Shown here piece after piece: positions 1 to 6,247 of a DNA stretch of 20,299 nucleotides. Within the stretch, counting starts at the first letter, position 1. The number at the start of each line of letters is the position of its first letter. This stretch comes from a virus: IMG/VR virus record IMGVR_UViG_3300017963_000852, positions 1 through 20,299 of that record. One strand, 5' to 3'. The notes under the pieces are model-generated. The model did no database searches. It was not told where the DNA came from and saw nothing but the letters and a program-made list of their open reading frames with translations. The position numbers and the translations under genes were made by a program.

Positions 1-198
1 AAGGAAATCTCAAAATCAACCGAACTGCCCTATCACACTGTCAGGCGCAATTTGCTGACGCTTGAATACCTGGGCCTGGCCGAGCGCCGCACCCAGGCTG
101 GCGAGTTGTGGAGAGTATCCGCCAAGCTGGTCGTGGAGGTCCCGCGTCGCGTAAAAGCGGCCTTTGAAGAGGCAAAAGTGGAAAACGGAATAAAATAA
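1..198 (+). CDS. C-terminal part of a winged-helix/helix-turn-helix protein (5' end outside window)
   Basis: The frame is open from base 1 to TAA at 196-198 and gives 65 residues beginning KEISKSTELPYHTVRRNLL. The segment STELPYHTVRRNLLTLEYLGLAERR looks like the recognition helix and wing of a winged-helix DNA-binding domain of the MarR/IclR type: a residue run that chooses DNA, then a strand pair leading to a basic Arg-Arg end. The final 25 residues are charged. The gene lies on the same strand as the transposition genes and is followed by a strong palindrome at 203-235, so it could be an early regulator, but no family can be assigned without the missing N-terminus. What is seen is the fold-like pattern; the regulatory role is inferred. 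Confidence 0.6.
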   Translation, partial: KEISKSTELPYHTVRRNLLTLEYLGLAERRTQAGELWRVSAKLVVEVPRRVKAAFEEAKVENGIK

Positions 199-202
199 AC
201 TT

Positions 203-235
203 GTGCCAATAAGTGCCGATTCGGCACCTATTGGC
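203..235. promoter_or_regulatory. Operator-like palindrome upstream of the transposition operon
   Basis: Positions 205-235 form a near-perfect palindrome: arms GCCAATAAGTGCCGA and TCGGCACCTATTGGC around a single T, with one mismatch in 15 pairs. Within it the pentamer GTGCC occurs at 203-207 and 213-217 and inverted as GGCAC at 223-227, so half-sites repeat every 10 bp, about one helical turn. This suits a dimeric regulator binding one DNA face. There is no T-run afterwards, so a terminator is less likely. It sits in the only gap (199-270) between the upstream HTH gene and the transposition operon. Confidence 0.5.
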
Positions 236-270
236 GAAGGTATAAACGGAAAAATAACCGGAGGTCAACC

Positions 271-1122
271 ATGAGTGAAGAAGCGGCATTAACGAAAAAG
301 ATGAACAAGAAGCAGAAGATGCACAACATCGAGGAGGTGTATCTTGGTGGCGCCACCTATGACGAGCGGCGCCTCTGGGATGAGATCGATTACGCGATCG
401 TCTCAATCCAGGACAACTATTACAAGATGGGCTTGAAATTTCTGGCCATCAAGGAGATGAAAGGTCACGGCGACTTCAAGAATGAAATTCAAAGGCGCTA
501 TGCGGACAAAGAGATCCTCTCTTATCGCACCATCGCCAAAACCATGCAGGTGGCGAAGTTTTTCCTCGACAACCCCAAGCTGACCAAGGCCCAGGGCTTC
601 AAGCAACTCTCCAAAGGCAAGCTCCTGGCCCTGGCGTCGGCCACCGAGGACGACGTGGACGAGGACGCCGGCACGGTGTTCGGCCTCACCCTCGAGGACG
701 CGCGCGCGCTCAAGATCAAGGACCTCCAGGCCAGGATCCAGGCCCAGGACAAGAAGCTCGAAAAGCAGGCGGCCGAGATTGACAAAGGCCGCGAGCAGCT
801 TCTGACCGCACGCGAGGAAGTGGACAAGCTCAAGAACAAGCATCGGGTCGTGGGGCAGGCCGTGGACGAGCTGCACGCGGAGGCGCGCCTGGAGGAGAAC
901 ACGAAAATAATCGAAGGCTGCCTGATAGAGATAGCGAACACCTGGGAGAAGGACAACGTCACTCCCCGCGTGGCGGCCCTTATCAGGGCGGCCGCGACCC
1001 AGGTCTTTCACTTGACGAGTCACTACACCGAGGTTATCCGGTGCAAGCTGGACGACTCGGCTGTTCCGAGCGACGAGGCCCTGGACGAGATCCTGGAGCA
1101 GGCGGGCATCATAACTAAATGA
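271..1122 (+). CDS. DUF3102-like DNA-associated coiled-coil protein
   Basis: The product has 283 residues. The ATG at 271 is preceded by an ACCGGAGG ribosome binding site. Residues about 35-100 (DEIDYAIVSIQDNYYKMGLK, HGDFKNEIQRRY and SYRTIAKTMQVAKFF) match the pattern of DUF3102-type proteins, in which a helical domain is followed by an HTH-like 'sYRTIakym' helix. Residues about 140-200 are a heptad-rich coiled coil (repeated K/E/Q with hydrophobic spacing). The C-terminus is helical and acidic. Its stop overlaps the transposase start (ATGA at 1119-1122), so the two are translationally coupled. Such proteins commonly lie just upstream of transposases in Mu-like prophages; a DNA-binding or accessory transposition role is inferred from that position. 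No mosaic element interrupts this gene. Confidence 0.6.
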   Translation: MSEEAALTKKMNKKQKMHNIEEVYLGGATYDERRLWDEIDYAIVSIQDNYYKMGLKFLAIKEMKGHGDFKNEIQRRYADKEILSYRTIAKTMQVAKFFLDNPKLTKAQGFKQLSKGKLLALASATEDDVDEDAGTVFGLTLEDARALKIKDLQARIQAQDKKLEKQAAEIDKGREQLLTAREEVDKLKNKHRVVGQAVDELHAEARLEENTKIIEGCLIEIANTWEKDNVTPRVAALIRAAATQVFHLTSHYTEVIRCKLDDSAVPSDEALDEILEQAGIITK

Positions 1123-2879
1123 ATCAAACAAAGGTACAAGCGGCCGCGAAGGCCATGGGATTGTGCAAGACGAGCGCTGAACGCCGAGCGGTAGTGGAGC
1201 GGCTCATGGCCTTGTGGAGTTGTAGCGAACGCACTGTCTATCGTCTGGCCATTAAGGGCGGCTGGGAATCCGGCCGCCAGGCCAGGCGGGACAAAGGCGA
1301 GCGCAACCTCGAGACCGAAGAAATAAAAAAGGTGGTCGGTTTTCTTGCCGGCTCCAAGAGAAAATCGAAAAGCATGATCATGGACACTGAGACAGCGCTC
1401 GGGATAGCGGTCGATTCCGGCCTGGTCGCGAACTCTGTCTCAACGGCCACGGTCAACCGATACCTCCGCCAGGATCGGCTCTCCAAAACCGACATGACCC
1501 GCGATATGGACGGCGGCCCTCACATCAACCTGGTATCTCTCTATTCTAACCACTGCCACCAATTCGACATCACGAATTGCACCCAGTATTTTTTCGACGA
1601 TAAAGGGCTCGGGCGGCGCGATATGAAAAACGAGTTTTATTTGGGCAAGCCCGAGAACTTCGCAAAAATCAAGCGGCACCTGCTCCGGTTCGTCTTAATA
1701 GACCACTATTCCGGGGCCTTCTACATCCAGTATTTTTACACATCCGGCGAGCGCTCGATCGACGTGGCCCACTTCTTAATAGAAGCCTGGGGAGGTCGCA
1801 ACCGCGACCTCGCCAGGTATCCATTCCGCGGATTACCCGAGATTTTCTACGCTGACAAGGGAAGCGCGGCCAACTCGGAGATGGTGTCAAACCTGCTTGA
1901 TTCCCTGGGCGTGGACAAAAAGACCCACGAGGCCGGGAATCCCAGGGCCAAGGGTATGGTCGAGGGCTTCATGCGGATTTGGGAGACCAAGTTCGAGTCC
2001 AGGCTGTCCGTGCAGGCCGCCCAGGACCTGGATCAGCTTAACAAGGCCGCGCTGGACTTCTGCGCGTTTTACAACGGCTCGAAGATCCTCACCCGCTCGG
2101 ACCTGGGCCAGACCCGCAGCCAGTTGTGGTCGAGCATTCCCCGCGACAAGCTCAGGCTTTTACCACCGGACGAGGTGTGCAGAGAGCTCTTACACACGCG
2201 GCCCGAGGAGCGCCTGGTCAAAGGCAACCTTTGCATCAACTACAAGGGCGCCGAGTTCCGGGTGTCCGACCCGAACCTCGAGGGCAGGAAGGTCTCGGTC
2301 ACCATCAACCCGTACCGCTGGACCGCTGACGAGGCGGGCCGCCGGGCCGTGATCGTCACCTGGATCGACGCCTGGGGCGACCGGTGTCAACTCGAGGCCC
2401 TCGAGGTGATGAGAGACCCGGTCAGCGGCTTCAGGATTGGCGAGAGGACCGCGGTGATTGGCGAAGAGTGGAACCGACACCCCGACTCGGCGAGCCGCCG
2501 AGGACTCAAAGCCGCGGGGATAATTTTGGAGACACAGCCGAATCCCCGCCGCGACCACGGAAGCGCGGAGGGGGCCGAGGACGACCAGGACCTCCGGGTC
2601 TTTGGCAACCACGCTGAAAAAATCGGCGAGCTTTACCACTTATCGCCACCTGGCGAACAGATCGAAATAAGCGACGGGATAACGCCCACAGCCGTCTCGA
2701 CCACATACGCCCTGGGCCTCCTGCGGGAAGCGCTCCAGAGGCCGCTCGAGCCTCATGAGGTTTTCGTGGTGGAGAACACACCGGACATTACCAGGGAGAT
2801 GATTGAACACCTGGCCGAGAAATTTCTAACCCTAGAAATTTCCGGATCGCAAAGCGAGGAGGACAACAATGCCTCTTGA
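1119..2879 (+). CDS. MuA-like DDE transposase (phage integrase/replicative transposition)
   Basis: The 586-residue product should cut and join phage ends during integration and replicative transposition. Residues about 15-50 include an HTH-like segment (WSCSERTVYRLAIKGGW). The catalytic RNase H-fold core spans about 145-300: first Asp in HQFDITN (D150), second in FYADKGSA (D246), and Glu in KGMVEGFMRIWE (E282). The second and third residues are 35 apart, as in DD35E enzymes. A beta-barrel-like region follows at about 350-450 (Mu-transpos_C type). Positions 2511-2568 (about residues 465-483) are an inverted-orientation mosaic element read in frame, lying between the core and the acidic C-terminal part that in Mu contacts MuB. 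The length is a little under the Mu protein's 663. It starts by ATGA overlap with the preceding gene, and its TGA stop is formed by the first bases of an element hairpin. Confidence 0.93.
   Translation: MNQTKVQAAAKAMGLCKTSAERRAVVERLMALWSCSERTVYRLAIKGGWESGRQARRDKGERNLETEEIKKVVGFLAGSKRKSKSMIMDTETALGIAVDSGLVANSVSTATVNRYLRQDRLSKTDMTRDMDGGPHINLVSLYSNHCHQFDITNCTQYFFDDKGLGRRDMKNEFYLGKPENFAKIKRHLLRFVLIDHYSGAFYIQYFYTSGERSIDVAHFLIEAWGGRNRDLARYPFRGLPEIFYADKGSAANSEMVSNLLDSLGVDKKTHEAGNPRAKGMVEGFMRIWETKFESRLSVQAAQDLDQLNKAALDFCAFYNGSKILTRSDLGQTRSQLWSSIPRDKLRLLPPDEVCRELLHTRPEERLVKGNLCINYKGAEFRVSDPNLEGRKVSVTINPYRWTADEAGRRAVIVTWIDAWGDRCQLEALEVMRDPVSGFRIGERTAVIGEEWNRHPDSASRRGLKAAGIILETQPNPRRDHGSAEGAEDDQDLRVFGNHAEKIGELYHLSPPGEQIEISDGITPTAVSTTYALGLLREALQRPLEPHEVFVVENTPDITREMIEHLAEKFLTLEISGSQSEEDNNAS
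2511..2568 (-). repeat. Mosaic element, inverse orientation, in frame inside the transposase gene
   Basis: Begins GCCGCGGGGATAAT and continues GACACAGCCGAATCCCCGCC, then GCGACCACGG and AGCGCGG. This is the same block order as the inverse copies at 8670-8720, 5313-5378 and 18833-18885. It contains no stop in the transposase frame and encodes roughly AAGIILETQPNPRRDHGSA. No hairpin remains at either side. Confidence 0.8.
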
Positions 2880-4494
2880 AGGTTTAGAACCTTCACAACA
2901 AAGCCGCGAGGCCGAGCGGGAGGCTGCTCACGACTTGGGCGCCGCGCGTTATCAGTCGCGGCGGGGATCAGGCGGGGTCGCGGACACTGACCGCGGCGTT
3001 GTCGTCAAGGGTTCAACCCTTGGAAAAAAGTCGCGCAGAAACTATCAGAAACAGCACCGGGACAAGCTCCAGAGCGAATCTGTGGCGGCGGCGGAGCGCT
3101 CGGCCGCGCCGTGGTCGGACGAGGAGATCGAGTATTTGTTGAGGTCCCTTTCCCAGGGGATCCCGAACATGGTGATAGCGAACAAGCTCAAGCGCACCTA
3201 TGCAGCGGTGCGGAGCATGGCGTCGAAGGAAAGGTTATTTCGAAGCCGCGAGGTCGGACGCGCGGTAGAAGCTGAACAGGAGCCGCGACCCAGGCATCGC
3301 GGCGTTGTCGTGGAGGGTTCAACCCTCCAAGCGGAGGAGGAGATGAAAAAGGAAAAGGATGAAAAGGACGGACCGTTGTTTTTGAAGGAGATCCTTCGAA
3401 AACACCAGATCAGTCAGCGGGAATTGTGCCGGGCGGTCAAGGTGCCGCCCTCTAACCTGTCGCTGTTTATTAACGGCGGCGAGATGACCGGAAAGGACGA
3501 GCGGGCCGGCTTGAAAGCCAGGATAATAACGGCCCTCAAGGATCGGGGCGTGAGCGGCGCGGAGCTGTTCAGCGCGTTCCGAAAAACGTCGGCGCCGGCC
3601 GCCGCGGTGGCGGGCCTGGAGCCCGAGGACGATGAATGGGAGGAGGCTGAAATGATTACGACAGAGGCGTTGGATTTTTTCAATTTAATTAACGATCCCT
3701 TCGAACGGGGCGCCGTCCGCTCGGCGGCTGACTTATACAAGTCGGCGGCGAGCCGCCGGGCGGCCGCGGCCCTTAAATCGGCCATCGACCGCAGAGGCTT
3801 TGTCGCCCTGATCGGCGAGGTGGGCACAGGCAAGACCTTGCTCATGACCGAGCTTGAGGGCGGCCTGGGCGCCAAATACAGGGTCATAAGACCCACCACC
3901 ATGGATAAGGACAGGCTCACGGTGAGCTCGCTTAGAGAGGCCATCATCATGGACCTGAAAGCCGCGCGGGACGATTACAGCGAGCGGGTTCGGCATAGCC
4001 GCGAGGCGCGCGATCGGCAGATTCGGGACCTGCTCAAATTACACGACGACGACGGGATCGCGGTGCTGCTGGTGATCGAGGAAGCCCACCGGCTGCCGAT
4101 GTCCACCTTGCGAGCTCTGAAAGTGCTGCACGAGATTCAGTTCGGGTACTCGGCCCCGCTGGCGATCGTGCTGATCGGTCAGCCCGAGCTCAGAGACGTG
4201 TTCGAGGATCTTCGAATTCGCGAGGTGACGCAACGGTGCCGCAAGATCGAACTGCCCAAGTTGCGCAAGCCCGAGATCCCCACTTACGTGAAGTTTAAGT
4301 TCAGCCGGGCGAACGAGGGAGTGTCGAAAGTATTCTCCGACAACGGCCTGGCGGCTGTGGCGGACTTCCTGCGCGCGGGCGCGTCGCCGCTCAAGGTCAA
4401 CAACTTTGTTACGAGAGCCATTAACTACGCCCAGGAGTTGGGCAAGCGAAAGGTAGACGCGGACCTCATCTATCAGCTCGTCGAGAGGAGGTGA
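2869..4494 (+). CDS. MuB-like AAA+ ATPase, transposition target selector, with SANT/Myb-like N-terminal extension
   Basis: The open frame of 541 residues starts at ATG 2869 behind a GAGGAGGACAACA site. Residues about 3-52 are translated mosaic element (2877-3022). Residues about 75-123 (PWSDEEIEYLLRSLSQGI...) resemble a SANT/Myb-like HTH. Residues about 125-153 are a second in-frame element (3241-3328). The classic MuB part could begin at the internal ATG 3343, behind GCGGAGGAGGAG, giving 383 residues (Mu B has 312). It comprises a lambda-repressor-like HTH (FLKEILRKHQISQRELCRAV), a Walker A GEVGTGKT at about residue 316 of the long form, and a Walker B LLVIEEAH near 400, then a C-terminal helical region. 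MuB ATPases bind target DNA and activate MuA. The Myb-like segment has no other in-frame start nearby, so it is either expressed through the translated element or not at all. The stop overlaps a GTG at 4491. Confidence 0.88.
   Translation: MPLEGLEPSQQSREAEREAAHDLGAARYQSRRGSGGVADTDRGVVVKGSTLGKKSRRNYQKQHRDKLQSESVAAAERSAAPWSDEEIEYLLRSLSQGIPNMVIANKLKRTYAAVRSMASKERLFRSREVGRAVEAEQEPRPRHRGVVVEGSTLQAEEEMKKEKDEKDGPLFLKEILRKHQISQRELCRAVKVPPSNLSLFINGGEMTGKDERAGLKARIITALKDRGVSGAELFSAFRKTSAPAAAVAGLEPEDDEWEEAEMITTEALDFFNLINDPFERGAVRSAADLYKSAASRRAAAALKSAIDRRGFVALIGEVGTGKTLLMTELEGGLGAKYRVIRPTTMDKDRLTVSSLREAIIMDLKAARDDYSERVRHSREARDRQIRDLLKLHDDDGIAVLLVIEEAHRLPMSTLRALKVLHEIQFGYSAPLAIVLIGQPELRDVFEDLRIREVTQRCRKIELPKLRKPEIPTYVKFKFSRANEGVSKVFSDNGLAAVADFLRAGASPLKVNNFVTRAINYAQELGKRKVDADLIYQLVERR
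2877..3022 (+). repeat. Complete mosaic element, forward, translated in frame in the MuB ORF
   Basis: Left hairpin 2878-2894 (GAAGGT-TTAGA-ACCTTC), then CACAACAAAGCCGCG, GAGCGGGAGGCTGC, TTGGGCGCCGCGCGTTATCA, GTCGCGGCGGGGATCAGG, GTCGCGGACACTGACCGC, GGCGTTGTCGTC and right hairpin 3007-3021 (AAGGG-TTCAA-CCCTT). At about 146 bp it is one of the best full copies. The transposase stop codon TGA (2877-2879) uses the first two hairpin bases. In the MuB frame most other forward copies read TGA or TGT at the GATGAGG/GATGTGG block; this copy reads TCA. Confidence 0.88.
3241..3328 (+). repeat. Composite mosaic element before the classic MuB start, in frame
   Basis: Starts CGAAGCCGCGAGG, then ACGCGCGGTAGAAGCTGA (also found at 8718-8735 and, inverted, at 4574-4591 and 19292-19309), then CCAGGCATCGCGGCGTTGTC and hairpin 3312-3328 (GGAGGG-TTCAA-CCCTCC). 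It is immediately followed by the internal ribosome binding site for ATG 3343. Confidence 0.8.
3330..3345 (+). promoter_or_regulatory. Internal ribosome binding site and alternative MuB start
   Basis: AGCGGAGGAGGAG directly precedes ATG 3343, in frame with the longer MuB reading frame. Starting here removes both translated elements and the SANT-like segment, leaving a protein of normal MuB architecture (HTH plus AAA+). Two products from one frame are possible. Confidence 0.55.
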
Positions 4495-4496
4495 GG

Positions 4497-4712
4497 GTGA
4501 GCGACCTTCGGCGCAACGCCGCGGAAGCTCGGAGCTTCACCCAACGCCGCGATGCCTGGTGGGCGGCGCCGGCTCAGCTTTTACCGCGCGTCCTGTGGTC
4601 GCGGCGCGGATGTGGCTGTATCGCGGACGGCAAGCGCGGCTATGTTGTGGAGGTTTCAAACCTCCAGTCCTCGGAAAACCAAGTCCCCGCCGCGACCACG
4701 GAATCGCGGGAA
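4497..4712 (+). repeat. Long composite mosaic element between MuB and Gam genes
   Basis: Contains a left-end remnant (GACCTTCGGCGCAACGCCGC), hairpin 4524-4538 (GAAGC-TCGGA-GCTTC), CCCAACGCCGCGATGCCTGG, GGCTCAGCTTTTACCGCGCG, GGTCGCGGCGCGGATGTGG, CGCGGCTATGTTGTGG, hairpin 4649-4665 (GGAGGT-TTCAA-ACCTCC), then an inverse fragment AGTCCCCGCCGCGACCACGG. The whole stretch is open in the frame starting GTG 4491/4497 and ending TAG 4718, giving a potential peptide of about 75 residues made only of element sequence. No conserved protein is recognised in it. Confidence 0.85.
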
Positions 4713-4720
4713 GGATAGTG

Positions 4721-5179
4721 ATGAAAATAAAGACGAAAGATGACGCGGAAAAGGCAGGGCTCTCGCACCTGGACATAGAGCGGGAGATCGCCGAGATCGA
4801 GGCGGAGCGCGATCGGAGAATTGCCGAGGCTCGCGAGGACGCCAAGCTCAAGCTGACGGCGCTCCGGGCGTCGGACAAGACCATCATGGAGAACCTGGCG
4901 GACTGGTTCTGGAGCCACGAGGAGCGGGACGAAAAAACCAAGGGGCAGCTCACATTGACGCACGTGAAGCTCACGCAGAGGGACACGCAGAAGTACGTGT
5001 ATCCGTCGCCTCTTACGAAGGTGATAGACAAAGCCAAGAAGATGGATCTCAAGCAGTTTGTGCGCGTGAAAGAGGAAGTGGACAAGGCCAGGATCAAAGC
5101 GGAAGCGAGCGAGGATCAGCTCAAGGTCCTCGGAGTGAAAGTGAAGGTGGAATCGACTGTGTACGTCGAGCAGGTGTAA
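4721..5179 (+). CDS. gam: Gam-like host-nuclease inhibitor (DNA-end binding protein)
   Basis: The product has 152 residues from ATG 4721, preceded by GGGAAGGATAGTG; the upstream in-frame extension is element sequence, so this start is preferred. The sequence fits the phage Mu Gam family: a long charged helix (residues 17-48, heavy in E/R/K/A), the conserved IMENLADWFWSHEERDE block at about 55-71, KGQLTLTHVKLTQRDTQKY, a KAKKMDLKQFVRVKEEVDK helix and a closing beta strand KVKVESTVYVEQ. Gam is a Ku-like dimer that coats double-strand DNA ends and shields linear phage DNA from host exonucleases. Its place right after the MuA/MuB pair matches Mu-like early regions. Length is slightly below the Mu protein's 174. 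The start region shows no element-derived residues, unlike several neighbours. Confidence 0.87.
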   Translation: MKIKTKDDAEKAGLSHLDIEREIAEIEAERDRRIAEAREDAKLKLTALRASDKTIMENLADWFWSHEERDEKTKGQLTLTHVKLTQRDTQKYVYPSPLTKVIDKAKKMDLKQFVRVKEEVDKARIKAEASEDQLKVLGVKVKVESTVYVEQV

Positions 5180-5189
5180 GTGGCGCCAT

Positions 5190-5214
5190 CAGGCCCCGCG
5201 ACATGCGGGGCCTG
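5190..5214. other. GC-rich 10-bp stem-loop after Gam
   Basis: Perfect arms CAGGCCCCGC (5190-5199) and GCGGGGCCTG (5205-5214) around loop GACAT, starting 10 bases after the Gam stop. There is no T-run, so it is a weak candidate for intrinsic termination. It could be an RNA-stabilising hairpin or a diverged member of the hairpins seen elsewhere; the 5-nt loop agrees with those, but the stem is longer. Confidence 0.5.
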
Positions 5215-5220
5215 GTGGGA

Positions 5221-5296
5221 AAAGCGGAGGCGTGGAGACGCTGGCGTGAGCAAAGGGGACGCTCAAAAAGTGGTACCCTCCACGTTTCCGCCTTTG
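5221..5296 (+). other. Structured intergenic segment (possible structured RNA)
   Basis: Positions 5221-5238 and 5279-5296 are complementary over 18 bases with one mismatch and two G-U pairs when read as RNA. The loop holds a second small hairpin (TGAGC 5248-5252 with GCTCA 5262-5266). None of the mosaic-element blocks occur here. It sits between Gam and the hairpin that opens the next element. No known RNA family is recognised and no gene is seen. Confidence 0.35.
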
Positions 5297-5386
5297 GGGC
5301 TAGCAGCCCCGCCCAAAGCCGCGGGCCATATCCGCGACACAACAGAGCCCGCGCCGCGACCACGAGGACTCGCGGCGCCCAAATAA
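5297..5386 (-). repeat. Mosaic element, inverse orientation
   Basis: Hairpin 5297-5311 (GGGGC-TAGCA-GCCCC), then CCAAAGCCGCGGGCCATATC, CGCGACACAACAGAGC, CGCGCCGCGACCACGAGG and CTCGCGGCGCCCAAATAA. It ends a few bases before AAAGGAGATGAACC, the ribosome binding site of the next gene. Confidence 0.82.
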
Positions 5387-5402
5387 CGAAAGGAGATGAA
5401 CC

Positions 5403-5981
5403 ATGAATCGCGGCGTTGAAAAAATGACGGTTGACATCAAAGGCGTTTTTCTCGTCTTGATCGTGGCGGCGATCCTCACGGGAAAAGGAATTTTTATAGT
5501 TCATCAGAGATCGGTCGAGCGCTGCAAGGCCCACGCCGCGACCATGGACGCGTGGCGCCCAAACGATAAGCCGTCGGTGCCCAGGCATCGCGGCTATGCG
5601 CCGAGGGCCGCTCGCCCTCAGGGGGGTGAAGGAAATGAGCGAGAAAACAACAAAGAAGTGCAAGGGCTGCGGTCGCCAGAGAGTGATCTATCGTCACGGC
5701 CTGTGCCGGCTCTGCTGGAAGAAGAGGCAACGCCCTCGGACCTGCCCGATATGCGACGAGGAGAAGGCCATCTACAGAAGCGGCATGTGTTATTTGTGCT
5801 ATCAGGATTGGCGCTCGACAATCCGGAAAAACGGCTCCAGCCGACGCGTGGTTCTGCCGCCGAAAATCTTCAAGGCCCTCGAACCGCACCTGAAAGCAAG
5901 AAGCTGCGAGCTGCAGCAAATGGTGATCGAGATCGTCGATCTTTACCTGGCGGACTCGAGAAGATCGGCAAGGCGAGATGA
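5403..5981 (+). CDS. Small single-pass membrane protein; frame runs on through an element and overlaps the next gene
   Basis: ATG 5403 follows an excellent AAAGGAGATGAACC site. Residues about 15-34 (FLVLIVAAILTGKGIFIV) are a clear membrane segment after a short charged N-terminus, suggesting a one-pass inner-membrane protein. The first codons (MNRGVE) and those of the small terminase (MTRGVE) both derive from element end sequence CGCGGCGTTGAAA. From about residue 43 the frame reads through an inverse element (5531-5620) and then, with no stop, along a different frame of the zinc ribbon gene to TAG/TGA at 5981. The tail is Arg/Pro/Gly-rich and looks non-native; the functional protein is probably the first 40 or so residues with a tail acquired by loss of its stop. 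No family is recognised. Confidence 0.45.
   Translation: MNRGVEKMTVDIKGVFLVLIVAAILTGKGIFIVHQRSVERCKAHAATMDAWRPNDKPSVPRHRGYAPRAARPQGGEGNERENNKEVQGLRSPESDLSSRPVPALLEEEATPSDLPDMRRGEGHLQKRHVLFVLSGLALDNPEKRLQPTRGSAAENLQGPRTAPESKKLRAAANGDRDRRSLPGGLEKIGKAR
5531..5620 (-). repeat. Mosaic element, inverse orientation (right part)
   Basis: CCACGCCGCGACCATGG, ACGCGTGGCGCCCAAACGAT, CCCAGGCATCGCGGCTATGC and hairpin 5603-5619 (GAGGGC-CGCTC-GCCCTC). The next ribosome binding site (GGTGAAGGAA) follows within 15 bases. It is read in frame by the small membrane protein gene. Confidence 0.85.
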
Positions 5982-6060
5982 CCGTGACGCAACAGAGACG
6001 GCCCCAGAGAAATGGACTTCTTCGAAGCCGCGAGGCCAGGCGGGAGGCAAGAATGGATGA
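5635..6060 (+). CDS. Tandem zinc ribbon protein with ribbon-helix-helix-like C-terminal region
   Basis: The product has 141 residues from ATG 5635, after GGGGTGAAGGAA; the longer upstream frame is element sequence. Two copies of a Cys-x2-Cys-x11-Cys-x2-Cys ribbon are plain: C9/C12/C24/C27 and C37/C40/C52/C55. They share flanking pattern (xxxIYRxGxCxLCxxxxR), so they arose by internal duplication. Residues about 70-105 (RRVVLPPKIFKALEPHLKAR, then ELQQMVIEIVDLYLAD) have the strand-helix-helix pattern of ribbon-helix-helix DNA-binding domains. Together these suggest a nucleic-acid-binding early regulator; the target is unknown. The last 13 residues (SSKPRGQAGGKNG) are encoded by a partial element (6021-6050), and the stop overlaps the next start by eight bases. 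Confidence 0.7.
   Translation: MSEKTTKKCKGCGRQRVIYRHGLCRLCWKKRQRPRTCPICDEEKAIYRSGMCYLCYQDWRSTIRKNGSSRRVVLPPKIFKALEPHLKARSCELQQMVIEIVDLYLADSRRSARRDDRDATETAPEKWTSSKPRGQAGGKNG
6021..6050 (+). repeat. Short mosaic element fragment at a gene junction
   Basis: TTCGAAGCCGCGAGGCCAGG followed by CGGGAGGCAAG matches the left conserved block (GCCGCGA..CC.GGCGGGAG) of forward copies, with only the last half of the hairpin left. It encodes the end of the zinc ribbon protein and contains the GGGAGG that serves the gene starting at 6053. Confidence 0.65.
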
Positions 6061-6247
6061 AGCGCTCGCAATTCTGAACGCTAACTTGCTGTTGATCCGG
6101 ATTGAAATGGAAGGAATGATCGCCGAGAACAGAGCGAGGGAGATCGAGGATAAGTGTCCAGCCTATGGAGAAGAGGCGTTTATGGACCTCAATCAGAAGA
6201 TCAAAAGTGCGTTTGAACAATATTCGTACGACATCGGAGCGGGATGA
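6053..6247 (+). CDS. Small helical protein of unknown function
   Basis: The 64-residue product starts at ATG 6053 with GGGAGGCAAGA upstream; in-frame codons further upstream are element sequence. The predicted protein is acidic and largely alpha-helical (EALAILNANLLLIRIEMEG and EAFMDLNQKIKSAFEQYSYD). There is no membrane segment, cysteine cluster or known motif beyond this. It overlaps the zinc ribbon gene by eight bases and the TSCPD gene by ATGA, so the three form a tightly coupled early block. Probably real given the spacing and lack of element sequence; the role is unknown. Confidence 0.55.
   Translation: MDEALAILNANLLLIRIEMEGMIAENRAREIEDKCPAYGEEAFMDLNQKIKSAFEQYSYDIGAG

Noticed and set aside
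403-1131. Antisense open frame opposite the DUF3102-like gene
   Set aside because: Same GC-driven shadow; low-complexity Leu/Val/Arg-rich product with no domain.
2877-3022. Target-site duplications flanking complete elements
   Set aside because: I compared bases flanking the full copies at 2877-3022 and 12749-12890 and saw no convincing direct repeat, so transposition with duplication is not supported here.
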